Positions 30,455-39,794 are shown, numbered from the stretch's first letter. The stretch: DNA of 51,915 nucleotides from Fibrobacter succinogenes (GCA_902762795.1 CACWPM010000024.1:1-51915); one strand, 5' to 3'. Notes: generated by a model from the letters alone, not told the origin. Numbers and translations: made by a program.

Positions 30455-31561
30455 CTACTCCACCACTAGCGATTTATCGTAGATGTACTCGACATCTTCG
30501 GGGATGATGCCTCCCGGAACGAGGTCGAGCTTGGAGCGGTTCGCTTTCATGGCGGCGGCAAATTTGTCTTTCAATTCGCGGGTGATGGTGCATGTGCCGA
30601 TGAGCTTGCGGAGCATTTCCGTAAATTCGTCGATGCCGTTGAGGCCTAAAAGCGAAAGAATCTTTTCGACATCGGCCGGAACTTTCTTTTGGCAGACTTC
30701 GACATAGGCGGCGAGGAAATAACCGACGGCGGCTCCGTGCGGCGTTCCTTTGCTGAGTGTGAGGTCGTAGCTCATTCCATGCGGTACGGCGGTGCTTGTC
30801 TGTGCGATGGACATGCCGGCAATTGTTGACGTGTACATCAGTTTTTCGTACAAGCTAGAATCGACGGGAGAATCGGCGAGGAGCGCTTCTTTGCACTGTC
30901 CCCAAAGCTTGAGGCCGTATTCGGGACACATGCGGTTGAGCATGTCCGAGTGAACGTTCAGGATGCTTTCGACCATGTGCGCGAGCGCATCGACGGCGGT
31001 GTTTACGATCAGCTTTTTCTTTGCGGAAGCGAGATACTTTCCATCGACAAGCGCGAGCGTGGGGAAAATCCGGTGCGGGATGCTCTTCTTTAAATTGATT
31101 TTATGGTTCGTGATGATGGCGACCGGGGTTGCTTCGGAACCTGTTCCGCAAGTGGTCGGGACGGCGACGACGGGTGCGTGGTTGAGGGCGCATGGTTGCG
31201 TTTTGTGGAGGTCATCTGCGTTTACGTCTGGATTGACGAGGAGGAGTGCGGCGGCTTTTGCCGCATCGATGGCGGAACCTCCTCCGATGCCGATAATAAA
31301 GTCGGTGTTAAATTCGCGGGCGGTTTGTGCGGCCTTCCCCACTGTATCGGTTGACGGGTTTTCTTCGACTTGGTCGAAGATTTGGTAGGCGATTCCCCCA
31401 GCGTTCAGGATTTCGGTCACATCGCTCAGGGAGCCGTTCAGTTTAGCGGAGGTGTGCCCGGTCATGATGAGGGCGCGTTTTCCGATGGCGAGCAAATCTT
31501 TCGCGTGTTTTTTTACGCAGTTTTTTTCAACGTAGATGTCGGTGGGAACGTAAAAGCGCAT
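30455..31561 (-). CDS. Iron-containing (group III) alcohol dehydrogenase
   Basis: A 368-residue NAD(P)-dependent alcohol dehydrogenase. The nucleotide-binding part has FIIGIGGGSAIDAAKAAALL (about 89-108) and VVAVPTTCGTGSEATPVAII (about 131-150), the family signature. Iron-ligand histidines are expected in VDALAHMVESI, VPHGMSYDLT and TPHGAAVGYF; the third is well placed. It probably interconverts an aldehyde or ketone and an alcohol, and may serve redox balance in fermentation. Ribosome site AAAGGA. It is 9 bp from the TPR gene upstream, so possibly in one transcript with the TPR and phosphatase genes. Confidence 0.93.
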   Translation of the reverse strand: MRFYVPTDIYVEKNCVKKHAKDLLAIGKRALIMTGHTSAKLNGSLSDVTEILNAGGIAYQIFDQVEENPSTDTVGKAAQTAREFNTDFIIGIGGGSAIDAAKAAALLLVNPDVNADDLHKTQPCALNHAPVVAVPTTCGTGSEATPVAIITNHKINLKKSIPHRIFPTLALVDGKYLASAKKKLIVNTAVDALAHMVESILNVHSDMLNRMCPEYGLKLWGQCKEALLADSPVDSSLYEKLMYTSTIAGMSIAQTSTAVPHGMSYDLTLSKGTPHGAAVGYFLAAYVEVCQKKVPADVEKILSLLGLNGIDEFTEMLRKLIGTCTITRELKDKFAAAMKANRSKLDLVPGGIIPEDVEYIYDKSLVVE

Positions 31562-31570
31562 GAAAATCCT

Positions 31571-32668
31571 TTACAGCATTAGCCATTCTCTGTTGAACCA
31601 TTGGAAGAGTCGCACTTGTTCGCTCCTGTTTTTGATGAGCCATTGGGCGAATGTCGGGCGGTCAATGGGTTCGCAGATGGTATAGATAAAGGCTTCTACA
31701 AGTCTATCGCGGATTAATCCTTGATAAAATCTTTGAATCGGTTCGTTGATTTCATCGGTGAAGGCGATAAGCTTGATACACTTCTCAAGAATGTGGATCA
31801 GGAATTCTGTTTGTTGTGCCGAGGTGGAATCTTTGTCGTAAAGTTTACGTGCGCCCAAGGTATCCGTGGCGAGCATGGTTTGGATGGCGAGCAAAAATTC
31901 GTTATTGACGGTTGAATCGCTGCCGGTTTGCTTGATGTTCGGCTTGCTCATTTCGATGGTGCTATCTTTTTTTAGGACAAGGTATTTAGTCTTGCCGTAA
32001 AGTCTTGAAAGGTTGTCGCGGATGATTTCGCCTTTTTTGGTGATGAATGTCGAATACATCGTGTAGGCGTAAAAAGCGGGCCATTTGCCCATTTGGCTTG
32101 CGATGAACCCCGCGTAGTAATAGCTGCCTTCGTGGGTTCGCGAATTGTTGATGCTGCGCTTGACCCAGGCATATGCGCTGTCGGCGTTGTTCTTGCGCAT
32201 GTATGTGATGGTTGCGTTGTAGGGAATGTTGAATGAGTTCGGTTCTTTTGCAAAGCCTTCACGATAGATGGTCAGCGCGGAATCGGGCATGCCCTTTTCA
32301 TCGTAGATGGTTCCGAGCAGGCTATATAGATTTTCGTTGAGGCCCTTCGTGTCTAGTTTCGCGGCGGCCTTTGCGTAGGAGAGAGCCTTGTCGAGTTCGT
32401 GCTTGGCATGGTACGAAAAAGCCATCTCGTATTTGACGAGAGCGCTTTTCGGGTCTTTTTTTTCGGCGATTTTGTATTTCGCGATAGCTTCATCGTATTG
32501 ACCTTGTTCGTGAAACTGTACGCCTTGATCGACGAGGTTTTTGACGGCTTCGGCTATGGCGTTTTTATTAGCGGTGCTTGTAGATGCGTTTTTGGACGCG
32601 GCATTCGGAGCGGCAAAAAGCGAGGTACAAGTGGCAAGGCTGAAAATGAGTGCGATAACTTTATTCAT
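31571..32668 (-). CDS. Secreted TPR-repeat protein
   Basis: A 365-residue protein with a signal peptide (MNKVIALIFSLATCTSLFAA). At least four tetratricopeptide repeats are visible between residues 45 and 200, for example GQYDEAIAKYKIAEKKDPKS and HELDKALSYAKAAAKLDTKG. The C-terminal 160 residues are helical, aromatic-rich and unassigned. Such proteins act as periplasmic scaffolds. The gene lies between a histidine phosphatase gene and an alcohol dehydrogenase gene, with gaps of only 9 bp on both sides, so the three form an operon; a common function is not obvious. Confidence 0.85.
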   Translation of the reverse strand: MNKVIALIFSLATCTSLFAAPNAASKNASTSTANKNAIAEAVKNLVDQGVQFHEQGQYDEAIAKYKIAEKKDPKSALVKYEMAFSYHAKHELDKALSYAKAAAKLDTKGLNENLYSLLGTIYDEKGMPDSALTIYREGFAKEPNSFNIPYNATITYMRKNNADSAYAWVKRSINNSRTHEGSYYYAGFIASQMGKWPAFYAYTMYSTFITKKGEIIRDNLSRLYGKTKYLVLKKDSTIEMSKPNIKQTGSDSTVNNEFLLAIQTMLATDTLGARKLYDKDSTSAQQTEFLIHILEKCIKLIAFTDEINEPIQRFYQGLIRDRLVEAFIYTICEPIDRPTFAQWLIKNRSEQVRLFQWFNREWLML

Positions 32669-32677
32669 GATAAATTA

Positions 32678-34099
32678 CTAATGGCGGATGGCTTTTTCGT
32701 TATTGAGGATGGCTTTGTAAAATTCTCGGATATCGTTCCAATAGTAGTAGGGGCCGTGGGCAATTTTAACTGCGTCTTTATGTTCAGGGTTTTGCAATTC
32801 GAGTTCGATACCGGGCATTTGTTCGATTTCGTTGTACAGGATTTTCACGAGGATGGGTTTTTTGGGAGCCTTGTAGAATACCATCTGGAGGTTCGCGGCC
32901 ATCGGGATGATTCTAAAGTCGTTCCACTGTTCATGCAGCTTGGAGAGGTCCGAGACTTTCGCGTTTGCGACTGGTAGTTGCATGAGGGCTGCTAGCGGGA
33001 GGAGGGTTGCGTCGTGGCCGAAGCGGAGAGTTGCTGCGATTGGCTTTGTCGAACCGCGAGCGGTATCGGCGGCGATGGCTTCGTCTGCTTCGTCAAGGAT
33101 GTTCTGCAAGGTGGGCTTTGCAAAGTCGAGGCCGTTTTGGCTGTTGATGAGCGGGCTTGTGCCTTCAAGGCTGTACCACCAGGCGTTTTGGGCTTTCCAG
33201 CGGACGATTTTTTCTTCGGTCGTGAAGATGTTCACGAAGGAATCGGCAGGGATTTTTGCCTTTTCTGCGATTTCGTCGAGGAGCGGTTTGTCCATGCCCT
33301 GCAGCGATGTCGCGATTTCGAAGAAACGGTTATAGAACTTGTCCGCTTCGATGTTATTTACAACATAATTGCTGTCGGCGAAGATCTTTTTCAGGAACGG
33401 TTGCGGGTTTACGTTTTTCCACAGTTTGTCGCTTTCGTCGGTGTAGGTCTTGACTTTGGAGTAGTCGAGCTTGCCCCAGTCAAAGGCGCTGATGAAGTTC
33501 ATGTAGCTCTTGCCGGAGATGAGTTCGGGACTGATTTTGGGATACTGTGCGCGGAGTTCCCCGATGAACGCGGCCATGCTCACGATGCAGCGTCCGCTGG
33601 TACTTGCGTAAGCCTTGACATGCGGCGTGACTTTTTTGCCGGCGACGTTTACGTCCTTGAAAATTTCCGGGAAGTTCTTGGACATGCGCTTGGCGATGCC
33701 TTCGTGCTGGTGGACGCCTACCTGTGTCAAGTCACCTTTTTGCGGGGCGGCTTTTTTGTAGAGCACTTTTGCATAGGCAAGCGCCTGCTTGCCGAACTCG
33801 GTGAGCTTGCCTGCGGAATCGGCCTTGGAAAGCGTCTTGTAGAGATACTTGTATTCGTTCGAGTCGTGGTGGTAACGGCTTCCGTGGCGCCCGTAATGGC
33901 TGATATAGAACGGCTTGTAGCCTGCGGGAACCTTTGTGTATTTGATATTTACGGGTTCTGGATATACCAAGTAATTGCTGGACGTGAATTCGGGATGCTT
34001 TGCAAGTTCCTCGTCGCTAACTTGCGCGTTCACGGGTGCAATAAGGAAAAATCCCGTTGCGAGTACAAAAATGCTTTTAACGAAATCAATTTTTTTCAT
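32678..34099 (-). CDS. Secreted histidine-type (branch 2) acid phosphatase, MINPP/phytase-like
   Basis: A 473-residue exported phosphatase. Signal peptide MKKIDFVKSIFVLATGFFLI APVNAQ. The catalytic motif HYGRHGSRY has Arg71, His72 and Arg75; the C-terminal FGHDATLLPL supplies the HD proton-donor pair. These mark branch 2 histidine phosphatases such as multiple inositol polyphosphate phosphatase and phytase. In a rumen-type organism a phytate or phosphate-ester scavenging role is plausible but unproven. First gene of a three-gene minus-strand operon. The ~200-bp gap to secA holds the divergent promoters. Confidence 0.88.
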   Translation of the reverse strand: MKKIDFVKSIFVLATGFFLIAPVNAQVSDEELAKHPEFTSSNYLVYPEPVNIKYTKVPAGYKPFYISHYGRHGSRYHHDSNEYKYLYKTLSKADSAGKLTEFGKQALAYAKVLYKKAAPQKGDLTQVGVHQHEGIAKRMSKNFPEIFKDVNVAGKKVTPHVKAYASTSGRCIVSMAAFIGELRAQYPKISPELISGKSYMNFISAFDWGKLDYSKVKTYTDESDKLWKNVNPQPFLKKIFADSNYVVNNIEADKFYNRFFEIATSLQGMDKPLLDEIAEKAKIPADSFVNIFTTEEKIVRWKAQNAWWYSLEGTSPLINSQNGLDFAKPTLQNILDEADEAIAADTARGSTKPIAATLRFGHDATLLPLAALMQLPVANAKVSDLSKLHEQWNDFRIIPMAANLQMVFYKAPKKPILVKILYNEIEQMPGIELELQNPEHKDAVKIAHGPYYYWNDIREFYKAILNNEKAIRH

Positions 34100-34296
34100 A
34101 TACCCAATATAATATATTGATATAGCGATGTAAGTAAACTAAAAGAATAAAATCAATAATCCTCGAAAAATGTTCTTCAAAATGGGTATTTCAACTTGAA
34201 ACAAAAAAATTAGTGGCACATCTTTTGCTAATTTTAACCACGTTTAATTTTAAATCATGCCCTGCGGGATTCCGGGGGTAATTACAAAGGATAACC

Positions 34297-37269
34297 ATGA
34301 GCATTGTAGATACAGTACTCCATAAGATTTTTGGTACACCTCATGAACGTAAGGTGAAGCAGCTCCGCCCGGTGATTGCAAAAATTCACGAAGCATGCAA
34401 GGCTCTCGCTACATTGGATGACGCAGAACTTGCTGCAAAGAGCGCCGAATTCCGCGAAAAACTCAATAACGGCGCAACACTCGACGATATCAAGGTTGAT
34501 GCCTTTGCTGTTTGCCGCGAAGCTTGCGACCGCCGCTTGGGTATCTTCAACATTTTCAAGCCGGAATTTGGCTTTGATTTTAGCAGCCTCGGCCCCGAAC
34601 TCCAGGATGCCGTGAACAAGGCAAAGTCTGAACTCGAAAGTGGGAAGAACGAATGGGAAGTCTACTTGCCGGCTGCCCTTTATGCGAAGGTTCGTGAGCT
34701 CTATCCGGAATCGGTGAAACCGTTCCGCATGTTGCCTTTCGATGTGCAGATGATCGGTGGTCTCGTGCTTCATGAAGGTGCGATTGCCGAAATGGCAACC
34801 GGTGAAGGTAAGACGCTTGCTGCCGCCCTTCCTGTTTACTTGAACGGTCTTTCCGGCCATGGCGTGCATGTGGTGACCGTGAACGATTACCTTGCAGGCC
34901 GTGACGCAAAGCAGATGGGCTTGGTCTACAAGTTCCTCGGCCTTACGGTGGGTCTCATTATCAATGGCCTTGATGCAGAACAACGTCGCGAAAGCTATAA
35001 CTCCGACGTGACTTACGGTACCAACAACGAATTTGGTTTTGACTATCTCCGTGACAACATGGCGGTGGAACCAAGCCAGCTCGTGCAGCGCGAACTCAAC
35101 TTCTGTATCGTTGACGAAGTGGACTCCATCTTGATCGACGAAGCCCGTACGCCGCTCATCATCAGTGGTCCGGCCGAAGATGCTACCGAAAAGTACGCCA
35201 AGGCGAACGAGATTTCGAAGCAGCTCGTAAGGAACAAGGATTTCTCCGTTGACGAGAAGGACAAGAACATCCAGTTCACCGAAAAGGGTGTGCTCCATAT
35301 CCAGGACTTGATGCACATTACGAACCTCTACGGCGAACATGCCGACTGGGTGCACTTCCTCGATAACGCTCTTCGTGCCTGGTACCTCTTTGAAAAAGAT
35401 GTAGACTACATCGTCCGTAATGGTGAAATCATCATCGTTGACGAAAACACAGGCCGCTTGATGGAAGGCCGCCGTTATTCGAACGGTATTCACCAGGCTA
35501 TCGAAGCGAAGGAAGGTGTGCAGATCCGTCGCGAAAACCAGACGCTTGCGACGATTACATTCCAGAACTACTTCCGTATGTACAAGAAGCTCTCCGGTAT
35601 GACCGGTACGGCTGAAACCGAAGCAACGGAATTTATCAAGATTTACAACATGAATACGTGGGTCATTCCGACGAACAAGCCATGCATCCGTAAGGACTTG
35701 CAGGACTTGGTTTATAAGTCCGAAGACGCCAAGTGGCGTGCGATTGTCGCCGAAATCAAGGAACGCCATTCGAAGGGCCAGCCGCTCCTCGTGGGTACGG
35801 CTTCCATCGAAAAGTCCGAAATCCTCCACGGCATGCTCGAAAAGGAAGGCATCCCGCACGAAGTCTTGAACGCAAAGAACCATGGCCGTGAAGCCGAAAT
35901 TATCCAGTACGCAGGTCACAAGGACAAGGTGACGATTGCAACGAACATGGCTGGTCGTGGTACTGACATTGCGCTTGGACCGGGAGTGACTGAACTCGGC
36001 GGTTTGCATGTGCTCGGTACGGAACGCCATGAATCCCGCCGTATCGATAACCAGTTGCGCGGTCGTTCCGGCCGTCAGGGCGACCCGGGTTCCAGCCAAT
36101 ACTTCCTTAGCCTCGATGATAACCTGATGCGTATTTTCGGTGGCGACAATGTCAAGAATCTCATGAACCGTTTTGGCGTGGGCGAAGACGAAGTGATTAC
36201 CCACCCGATCGTTTCTCGCTCCATCCGTGGTGCACAGCGCCGCGTCGAAAGCCAGAGCTTCGATATCCGTAAGCACTTGCTCGACTACGATAACGTGATG
36301 AACGAACAGCGCAAGGTGATTTACGGACTTCGCCGCCGCATCTTGAACGGTGAAGACATCCGCGACGAAATCATGAACCGCATTGAAGATGCTTGCGATA
36401 TCAAGGTTTCCGCTTACATCCCGGCCAAGAGCTATCCGGAACAGTGGAACCTCGAAGGGTTGCATGCGGACTTGCAGCGTACGCTCGGCATGGAATACAA
36501 TCTCACACTTGAAGAGGCTGTATCGAAGACGCCGGAACAGGTGCTCGATGAAATCATCGACCTCTGCAAGGTGCGTTACGACAAGCTCACGAAGATTATC
36601 CCGGATGCTGACTTCCGCAATATCGAACGCCGCTTCCTCCTCATGACGATTGACCAAGTTTGGAAGGAACACTTGTATGCAATGGACCAGCTGAAGGATG
36701 CCATCCGCTTCCACGGATACGCCCAGAAGGATCCGCTGATGGTGTACAAGAACGACGGTTTCAAGATGTTCGAAAGCTGCCTTGAAAAGATTGCAACGCT
36801 CACGGCTCTCCGCATTTTGAATATCCGCATCACGCTTCCGAACGGCGTGACCGTTTCTCCGGACCAGCTCCAGCTCAAGAGCCAGGAACAGATTGACGCC
36901 GAACGCAAGGCCGCTGAAGAAGCCTCGGCTAATGCCAATGGTGAAAATGGCGTCTCTGACGTCACTGCAAGCGAAGCGAAGCAATCTCAAGAATCAGCAG
37001 AACAGCTTAGCGCTGAAGGCGCCAAGGCCGCTGGTCTTGCCGGTCAAGCTGCTGCTTCTGAAACGAATGCACTTTCCGAAGATCAGCCACAGCCGATGCC
37101 GCAGAGCGCACTCCCGGGCACTCGTCCGAACTCTGTTGCGAATGCGGCTCTTGCTGCTGCCGTGAAGCGCGCCCAGAAGCAGGCTGCCGCAAAGCTTGGT
37201 CGTAATGACCTCTGCTGGTGCGGTTCCGGCCTCAAGTACAAGAAGTGCCATGGCAAGGACGTTGAATAA
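34297..37269 (+). CDS. secA: Preprotein translocase ATPase SecA
   Basis: A 990-residue SecA motor that pushes unfolded preproteins through SecYEG. Walker A is ATGEGKTLAAALP (Thr173), Walker B is IVDEVDSILIDEARTPLII (DEVD 273-276), and motif VI includes GRSGRQGDPGSSQYFLS. The C-terminal zinc site is LCWCGSGLKYKKCHG with Cys973, Cys975, Cys984 and His985. The linker before it (about 865-965) is long and low-complexity, and includes VTASEAKQSQES (889-900) encoded by a palindromic repeat. At 990 residues it exceeds the usual 830-900. Ribosome site AAAGGA. Single gene; a repeat block follows. Confidence 0.97.
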   Translation: MSIVDTVLHKIFGTPHERKVKQLRPVIAKIHEACKALATLDDAELAAKSAEFREKLNNGATLDDIKVDAFAVCREACDRRLGIFNIFKPEFGFDFSSLGPELQDAVNKAKSELESGKNEWEVYLPAALYAKVRELYPESVKPFRMLPFDVQMIGGLVLHEGAIAEMATGEGKTLAAALPVYLNGLSGHGVHVVTVNDYLAGRDAKQMGLVYKFLGLTVGLIINGLDAEQRRESYNSDVTYGTNNEFGFDYLRDNMAVEPSQLVQRELNFCIVDEVDSILIDEARTPLIISGPAEDATEKYAKANEISKQLVRNKDFSVDEKDKNIQFTEKGVLHIQDLMHITNLYGEHADWVHFLDNALRAWYLFEKDVDYIVRNGEIIIVDENTGRLMEGRRYSNGIHQAIEAKEGVQIRRENQTLATITFQNYFRMYKKLSGMTGTAETEATEFIKIYNMNTWVIPTNKPCIRKDLQDLVYKSEDAKWRAIVAEIKERHSKGQPLLVGTASIEKSEILHGMLEKEGIPHEVLNAKNHGREAEIIQYAGHKDKVTIATNMAGRGTDIALGPGVTELGGLHVLGTERHESRRIDNQLRGRSGRQGDPGSSQYFLSLDDNLMRIFGGDNVKNLMNRFGVGEDEVITHPIVSRSIRGAQRRVESQSFDIRKHLLDYDNVMNEQRKVIYGLRRRILNGEDIRDEIMNRIEDACDIKVSAYIPAKSYPEQWNLEGLHADLQRTLGMEYNLTLEEAVSKTPEQVLDEIIDLCKVRYDKLTKIIPDADFRNIERRFLLMTIDQVWKEHLYAMDQLKDAIRFHGYAQKDPLMVYKNDGFKMFESCLEKIATLTALRILNIRITLPNGVTVSPDQLQLKSQEQIDAERKAAEEASANANGENGVSDVTASEAKQSQESAEQLSAEGAKAAGLAGQAAASETNALSEDQPQPMPQSALPGTRPNSVANAALAAAVKRAQKQAAAKLGRNDLCWCGSGLKYKKCHGKDVE
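36958..36990. repeat. Palindromic repeat inside secA
   Basis: GACGTCACTGCAAGCGAAGC followed by GAAGCAATCTC has the ends of the 'GTCATTGCGAG...GCAATCT' repeats seen at 22049, 22978 and 37314, and is read in frame as TASEAKQS. Confidence 0.85.
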
Positions 37270-37682
37270 GAGTTACTAGTCATTAGTTAGTAGTTACTAG
37301 ATAATTCGGAATTGTCATTGCGAGGGCGAATGCCCGAAGCAATCTAGCGGTTGAAAAATCCTTGGCTTCCCCGCCGAGGATTTTTCACATTCATAAAAAA
37401 ATTAAAGCGTCGGCCAAGGTATTTTCTTCGCAGTAGCGTGCAAAACGAGTGTTGCGACGGGCTGGTTGCAGCGCGGCATAACCGAATGAAGCCGCTGACG
37501 CCGAAGGCGTCAAAAGCATCAAAGGCGAATGCTGCGGTTGCACTTGTGCAAACATAGCTGAGCCGTAATTGCTGATGCTGAAAGCATCCACTCCGAGCTG
37601 GTGCCCCGTCCGCATGATGTACTTTTATGAAATAAAAAAAGACCATTAGCGGTCAGCTAAAAATTTTTGCATATTTGTGCTT
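37270..37682. repeat. Repeat-filled gap between secA and tmk
   Basis: Five AGTTACT-type heptads (37271-37305) start at the secA stop. A palindrome GTCATTGCGAGGGCG...GAAGCAATCT (37314-37344) follows. From 37450 to 37610 there are double-hairpin parts: linker GGCATAACCGAATGAAGCC, hairpins GACGCC-GAA-GGCGTC (37498-37512) and GATGCT-GAA-AGCATC (about 37576-37590). No gene is seen. Confidence 0.8.
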
Positions 37683-38315
37683 ATGAAAACAGCGAAGAAA
37701 TTTTTTAGCCTCGAAGGCATTGACGGTTCCGGAAAGTCTACGCAAATCGACATGCTTGTCCGCGTGTTGGAATCCGATGGCCACAAGGTCGTTCGTTTGC
37801 GTGAACCTGGAGGCGCAAAAATTTCAGAGCGTATCCGCGAGCTTTTGCTCGACCCCGCTTTCAAGGGGGTCATGGCGGACGATACAGAGCTCTTGTTGTA
37901 CAATGCCGCCCGTGCCCAGGTAATTCATGAAATCATCCAGCCGTCGCTCGATGCAGGTTACATCGTCATCGCCGACCGTTTTGCGTGGAGCACTTTTGCC
38001 TATCAAGGTTACGCTCGCGGTCTTGGTGCAGACAAAGTACAGCGCCTCACGGAACTCACATGTGGCGGTTGCTTTCCGGAACTCACTGTGGTTCTCGACT
38101 TGACTGTCGAAGCAAGCCTAGCCCGTATGGCGATTCGCGGTGGAGCGCCCGACCGCCTCGAAAGCGAAAAGGCGGAATTCTTCGAGCGTGTCCGTGAAGG
38201 CTACCTTGCCGCCGGTCGCGATTACAGCGATTGCGTGAGTATCGTCGATGCCGACCGTACACCCGACGAAGTTCATAACGATGTCCTTTCACTTATTCAG
38301 GCAAGATTGAAATGA
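37683..38315 (+). CDS. tmk: Thymidylate kinase
   Basis: A 210-residue dTMP kinase that makes dTDP for DNA synthesis. The P-loop is FFSLEGIDGSGKSTQIDMLV (about 8-27); RLREPGGAKISERIRELLLD is the DRX-like/substrate region, and IADRFAWSTFAYQGYARGLG carries the DR(F/Y) motif and the Y-Q-G signature of dTMP kinases. The start is the ATG at 37683 (a GTG two codons earlier is less likely); no strong ribosome site. It is followed with a 4-bp overlap (ATGA) by a membrane phosphoesterase gene. Confidence 0.95.
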   Translation: MKTAKKFFSLEGIDGSGKSTQIDMLVRVLESDGHKVVRLREPGGAKISERIRELLLDPAFKGVMADDTELLLYNAARAQVIHEIIQPSLDAGYIVIADRFAWSTFAYQGYARGLGADKVQRLTELTCGGCFPELTVVLDLTVEASLARMAIRGGAPDRLESEKAEFFERVREGYLAAGRDYSDCVSIVDADRTPDEVHNDVLSLIQARLK

Positions 38316-39412
38316 TATTCTTATTTATACTCATTTTTGGCGTATTCTTCCTGTTCATGAATGTCAGGATGATTGCGCCTGGTGTCAAGGGGAGTATTAT
38401 TGCTGGTATTGCTGTTGTCCTTCTCCCCATGTGTTTTCTGCTTCGGACAAGTTATATTGCTTCGCTCGGCATGTCGTTCTTGGCAGTGTGGCTGTGCGAA
38501 GCTTTGATGCTTTACATCCTCTGGTGGATTGTCCGTGGTCTCCGTCGCGCAATTGTGAAAAAGCCGCTCGACCGCCGTCTTGAAATTTCGGTGTCGAGAC
38601 TTTTGCTTTTTGTTTCTGTGCTGCTTACCATTATTTTCCGCATAGCAGGCTCTAGTGCCAACGAGAATTTCCATATACGCAGTTTCAAGGTGGCAATCCC
38701 GACGGAGAAGGAATTTACTGCCGTCTTCTTTAGCGACCTCCACATCGATCCCTTGTTCAATCGCGAAAAGATGGAACGCATTGTGCATGTGTCCGACAGC
38801 CTCCATCCGGATTTGGTCCTGTTTGGTGGTGACTTTGCCGACGTTGTGGATACAACACTTTCTGCCTGGGAATACGACTTCCTTGTGCAGAAGCTTGCGG
38901 CGACAGCCAAGGTGGCGGCCATTGCCATCGACGGAAATCACGAAGGTTTAGTAGAACGTGAAGGTGGCGACTACAAAAAATGGATGCAGAATAACGGTTT
39001 TGTCGTGCTTGAAGATTCTACGGTCTGTACATCGTTTGCCTGCATTACCGGTCGTGTGGACCATAGCGTTGCCAGGATGCGCGATGTCGAACGCAAGCCG
39101 CTTTTTGACCTGCGCCCTCCGATGGGGGCTGCAAAACTTCCCTGGCTTCTCCTCGATCACCAGCCGCGCGGCATTGAAGAGGGTCATCCCGGCCGCCGTC
39201 CCGATTTCGCCATGTCCGGTCATACGCATAACGGTCAGTTTTTTCCGGGAACGGTTATCATAAACTGGGTCTGGCGCCTTGCTTATGGTCTTGGCGAACT
39301 GGATCAGGTCAAGTGGCTTGTCTCTAGCGGTGTCGATTCTTGGGGGCCTCCGGTCCGTATCGGTAGCGATACAGAGGTATGGCTTCTCCGTTTTGTGCCT
39401 GACAGGCTTTAA
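38312..39412 (+). CDS. Membrane-anchored metallophosphoesterase (YkuE/LpxG-like)
   Basis: A 366-residue protein with about four membrane helices in the first 118 residues and a calcineurin-like phosphoesterase domain after them. Metal-binding motifs: FFSDLHIDPL (D-x-H), LFGGDFADV (GD-x2-D), IDGNHEG (GNHE), LLDHQPRG and MSGHTHNGQFFPG (GHTH). This topology is like YkuE and the LpxG type of UDP-diacylglucosamine hydrolases; the lipid A pathway enzyme is one possibility, but the substrate is undetermined. Translationally coupled to tmk. Confidence 0.88.
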   Translation: MIFLFILIFGVFFLFMNVRMIAPGVKGSIIAGIAVVLLPMCFLLRTSYIASLGMSFLAVWLCEALMLYILWWIVRGLRRAIVKKPLDRRLEISVSRLLLFVSVLLTIIFRIAGSSANENFHIRSFKVAIPTEKEFTAVFFSDLHIDPLFNREKMERIVHVSDSLHPDLVLFGGDFADVVDTTLSAWEYDFLVQKLAATAKVAAIAIDGNHEGLVEREGGDYKKWMQNNGFVVLEDSTVCTSFACITGRVDHSVARMRDVERKPLFDLRPPMGAAKLPWLLLDHQPRGIEEGHPGRRPDFAMSGHTHNGQFFPGTVIINWVWRLAYGLGELDQVKWLVSSGVDSWGPPVRIGSDTEVWLLRFVPDRL

Positions 39413-39455
39413 TGTCAGTCAGTGTCAAAATACATTAACTATATTTTAGCGAACT

Positions 39456-39776
39456 ATGACTCTTTGTTTAGAATCGGATCAGTTGGAAACCGTACAGAGA
39501 ATTCTGGGGCTCCATTTTGAGGGCTTCGAAGTTTGGGCGTACGGCACGCGTGTCACGGGTGTGGATTTGACCCCGGATACGGATTTGGAATTGGCAGTCA
39601 TCTCGGACTCTCCCATAGCCCTCGATGACATGACTTCGGTAGAAAAGGCATTTGTCGAAAGCGGACTTCCGTTCCGTGTTGATGTAATCGACTGGTCCAA
39701 GCTCCCCGAATCCCTTCAAAAGCAAATCAAGAAAGAACATTTTGTCATTCAGGAGGCCGCCGATAGCTTCCAGTAA
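39456..39776 (+). CDS. Minimal nucleotidyltransferase (MNT type)
   Basis: A 106-residue protein of the polymerase-beta fold. VWAYGTRVTGVDLTPDTDLE gives the G-[ST]-x-x...-D-x-D signature (Asp and Glu at about 48-50), and VDVIDWSKLP the third acidic position. Such minimal nucleotidyltransferases usually act as AMP-adding antitoxins with a HEPN toxin gene beside them; no HEPN partner is found here, since the next gene begins 19 bp later and is a secreted protein. It may be a solitary remnant or have another role. Confidence 0.85.
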   Translation: MTLCLESDQLETVQRILGLHFEGFEVWAYGTRVTGVDLTPDTDLELAVISDSPIALDDMTSVEKAFVESGLPFRVDVIDWSKLPESLQKQIKKEHFVIQEAADSFQ

Positions 39777-39794
39777 GACGGCGAGGTTTAAAAT

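Noticed and set aside
34282-36990. Long minus-strand open frame (902 codons) opposite secA
   Set aside because: It mirrors the SecA reading frame, has no recognisable motif, and SecA is unmistakable. Codon bias of high-GC third positions leaves the antisense frame open.
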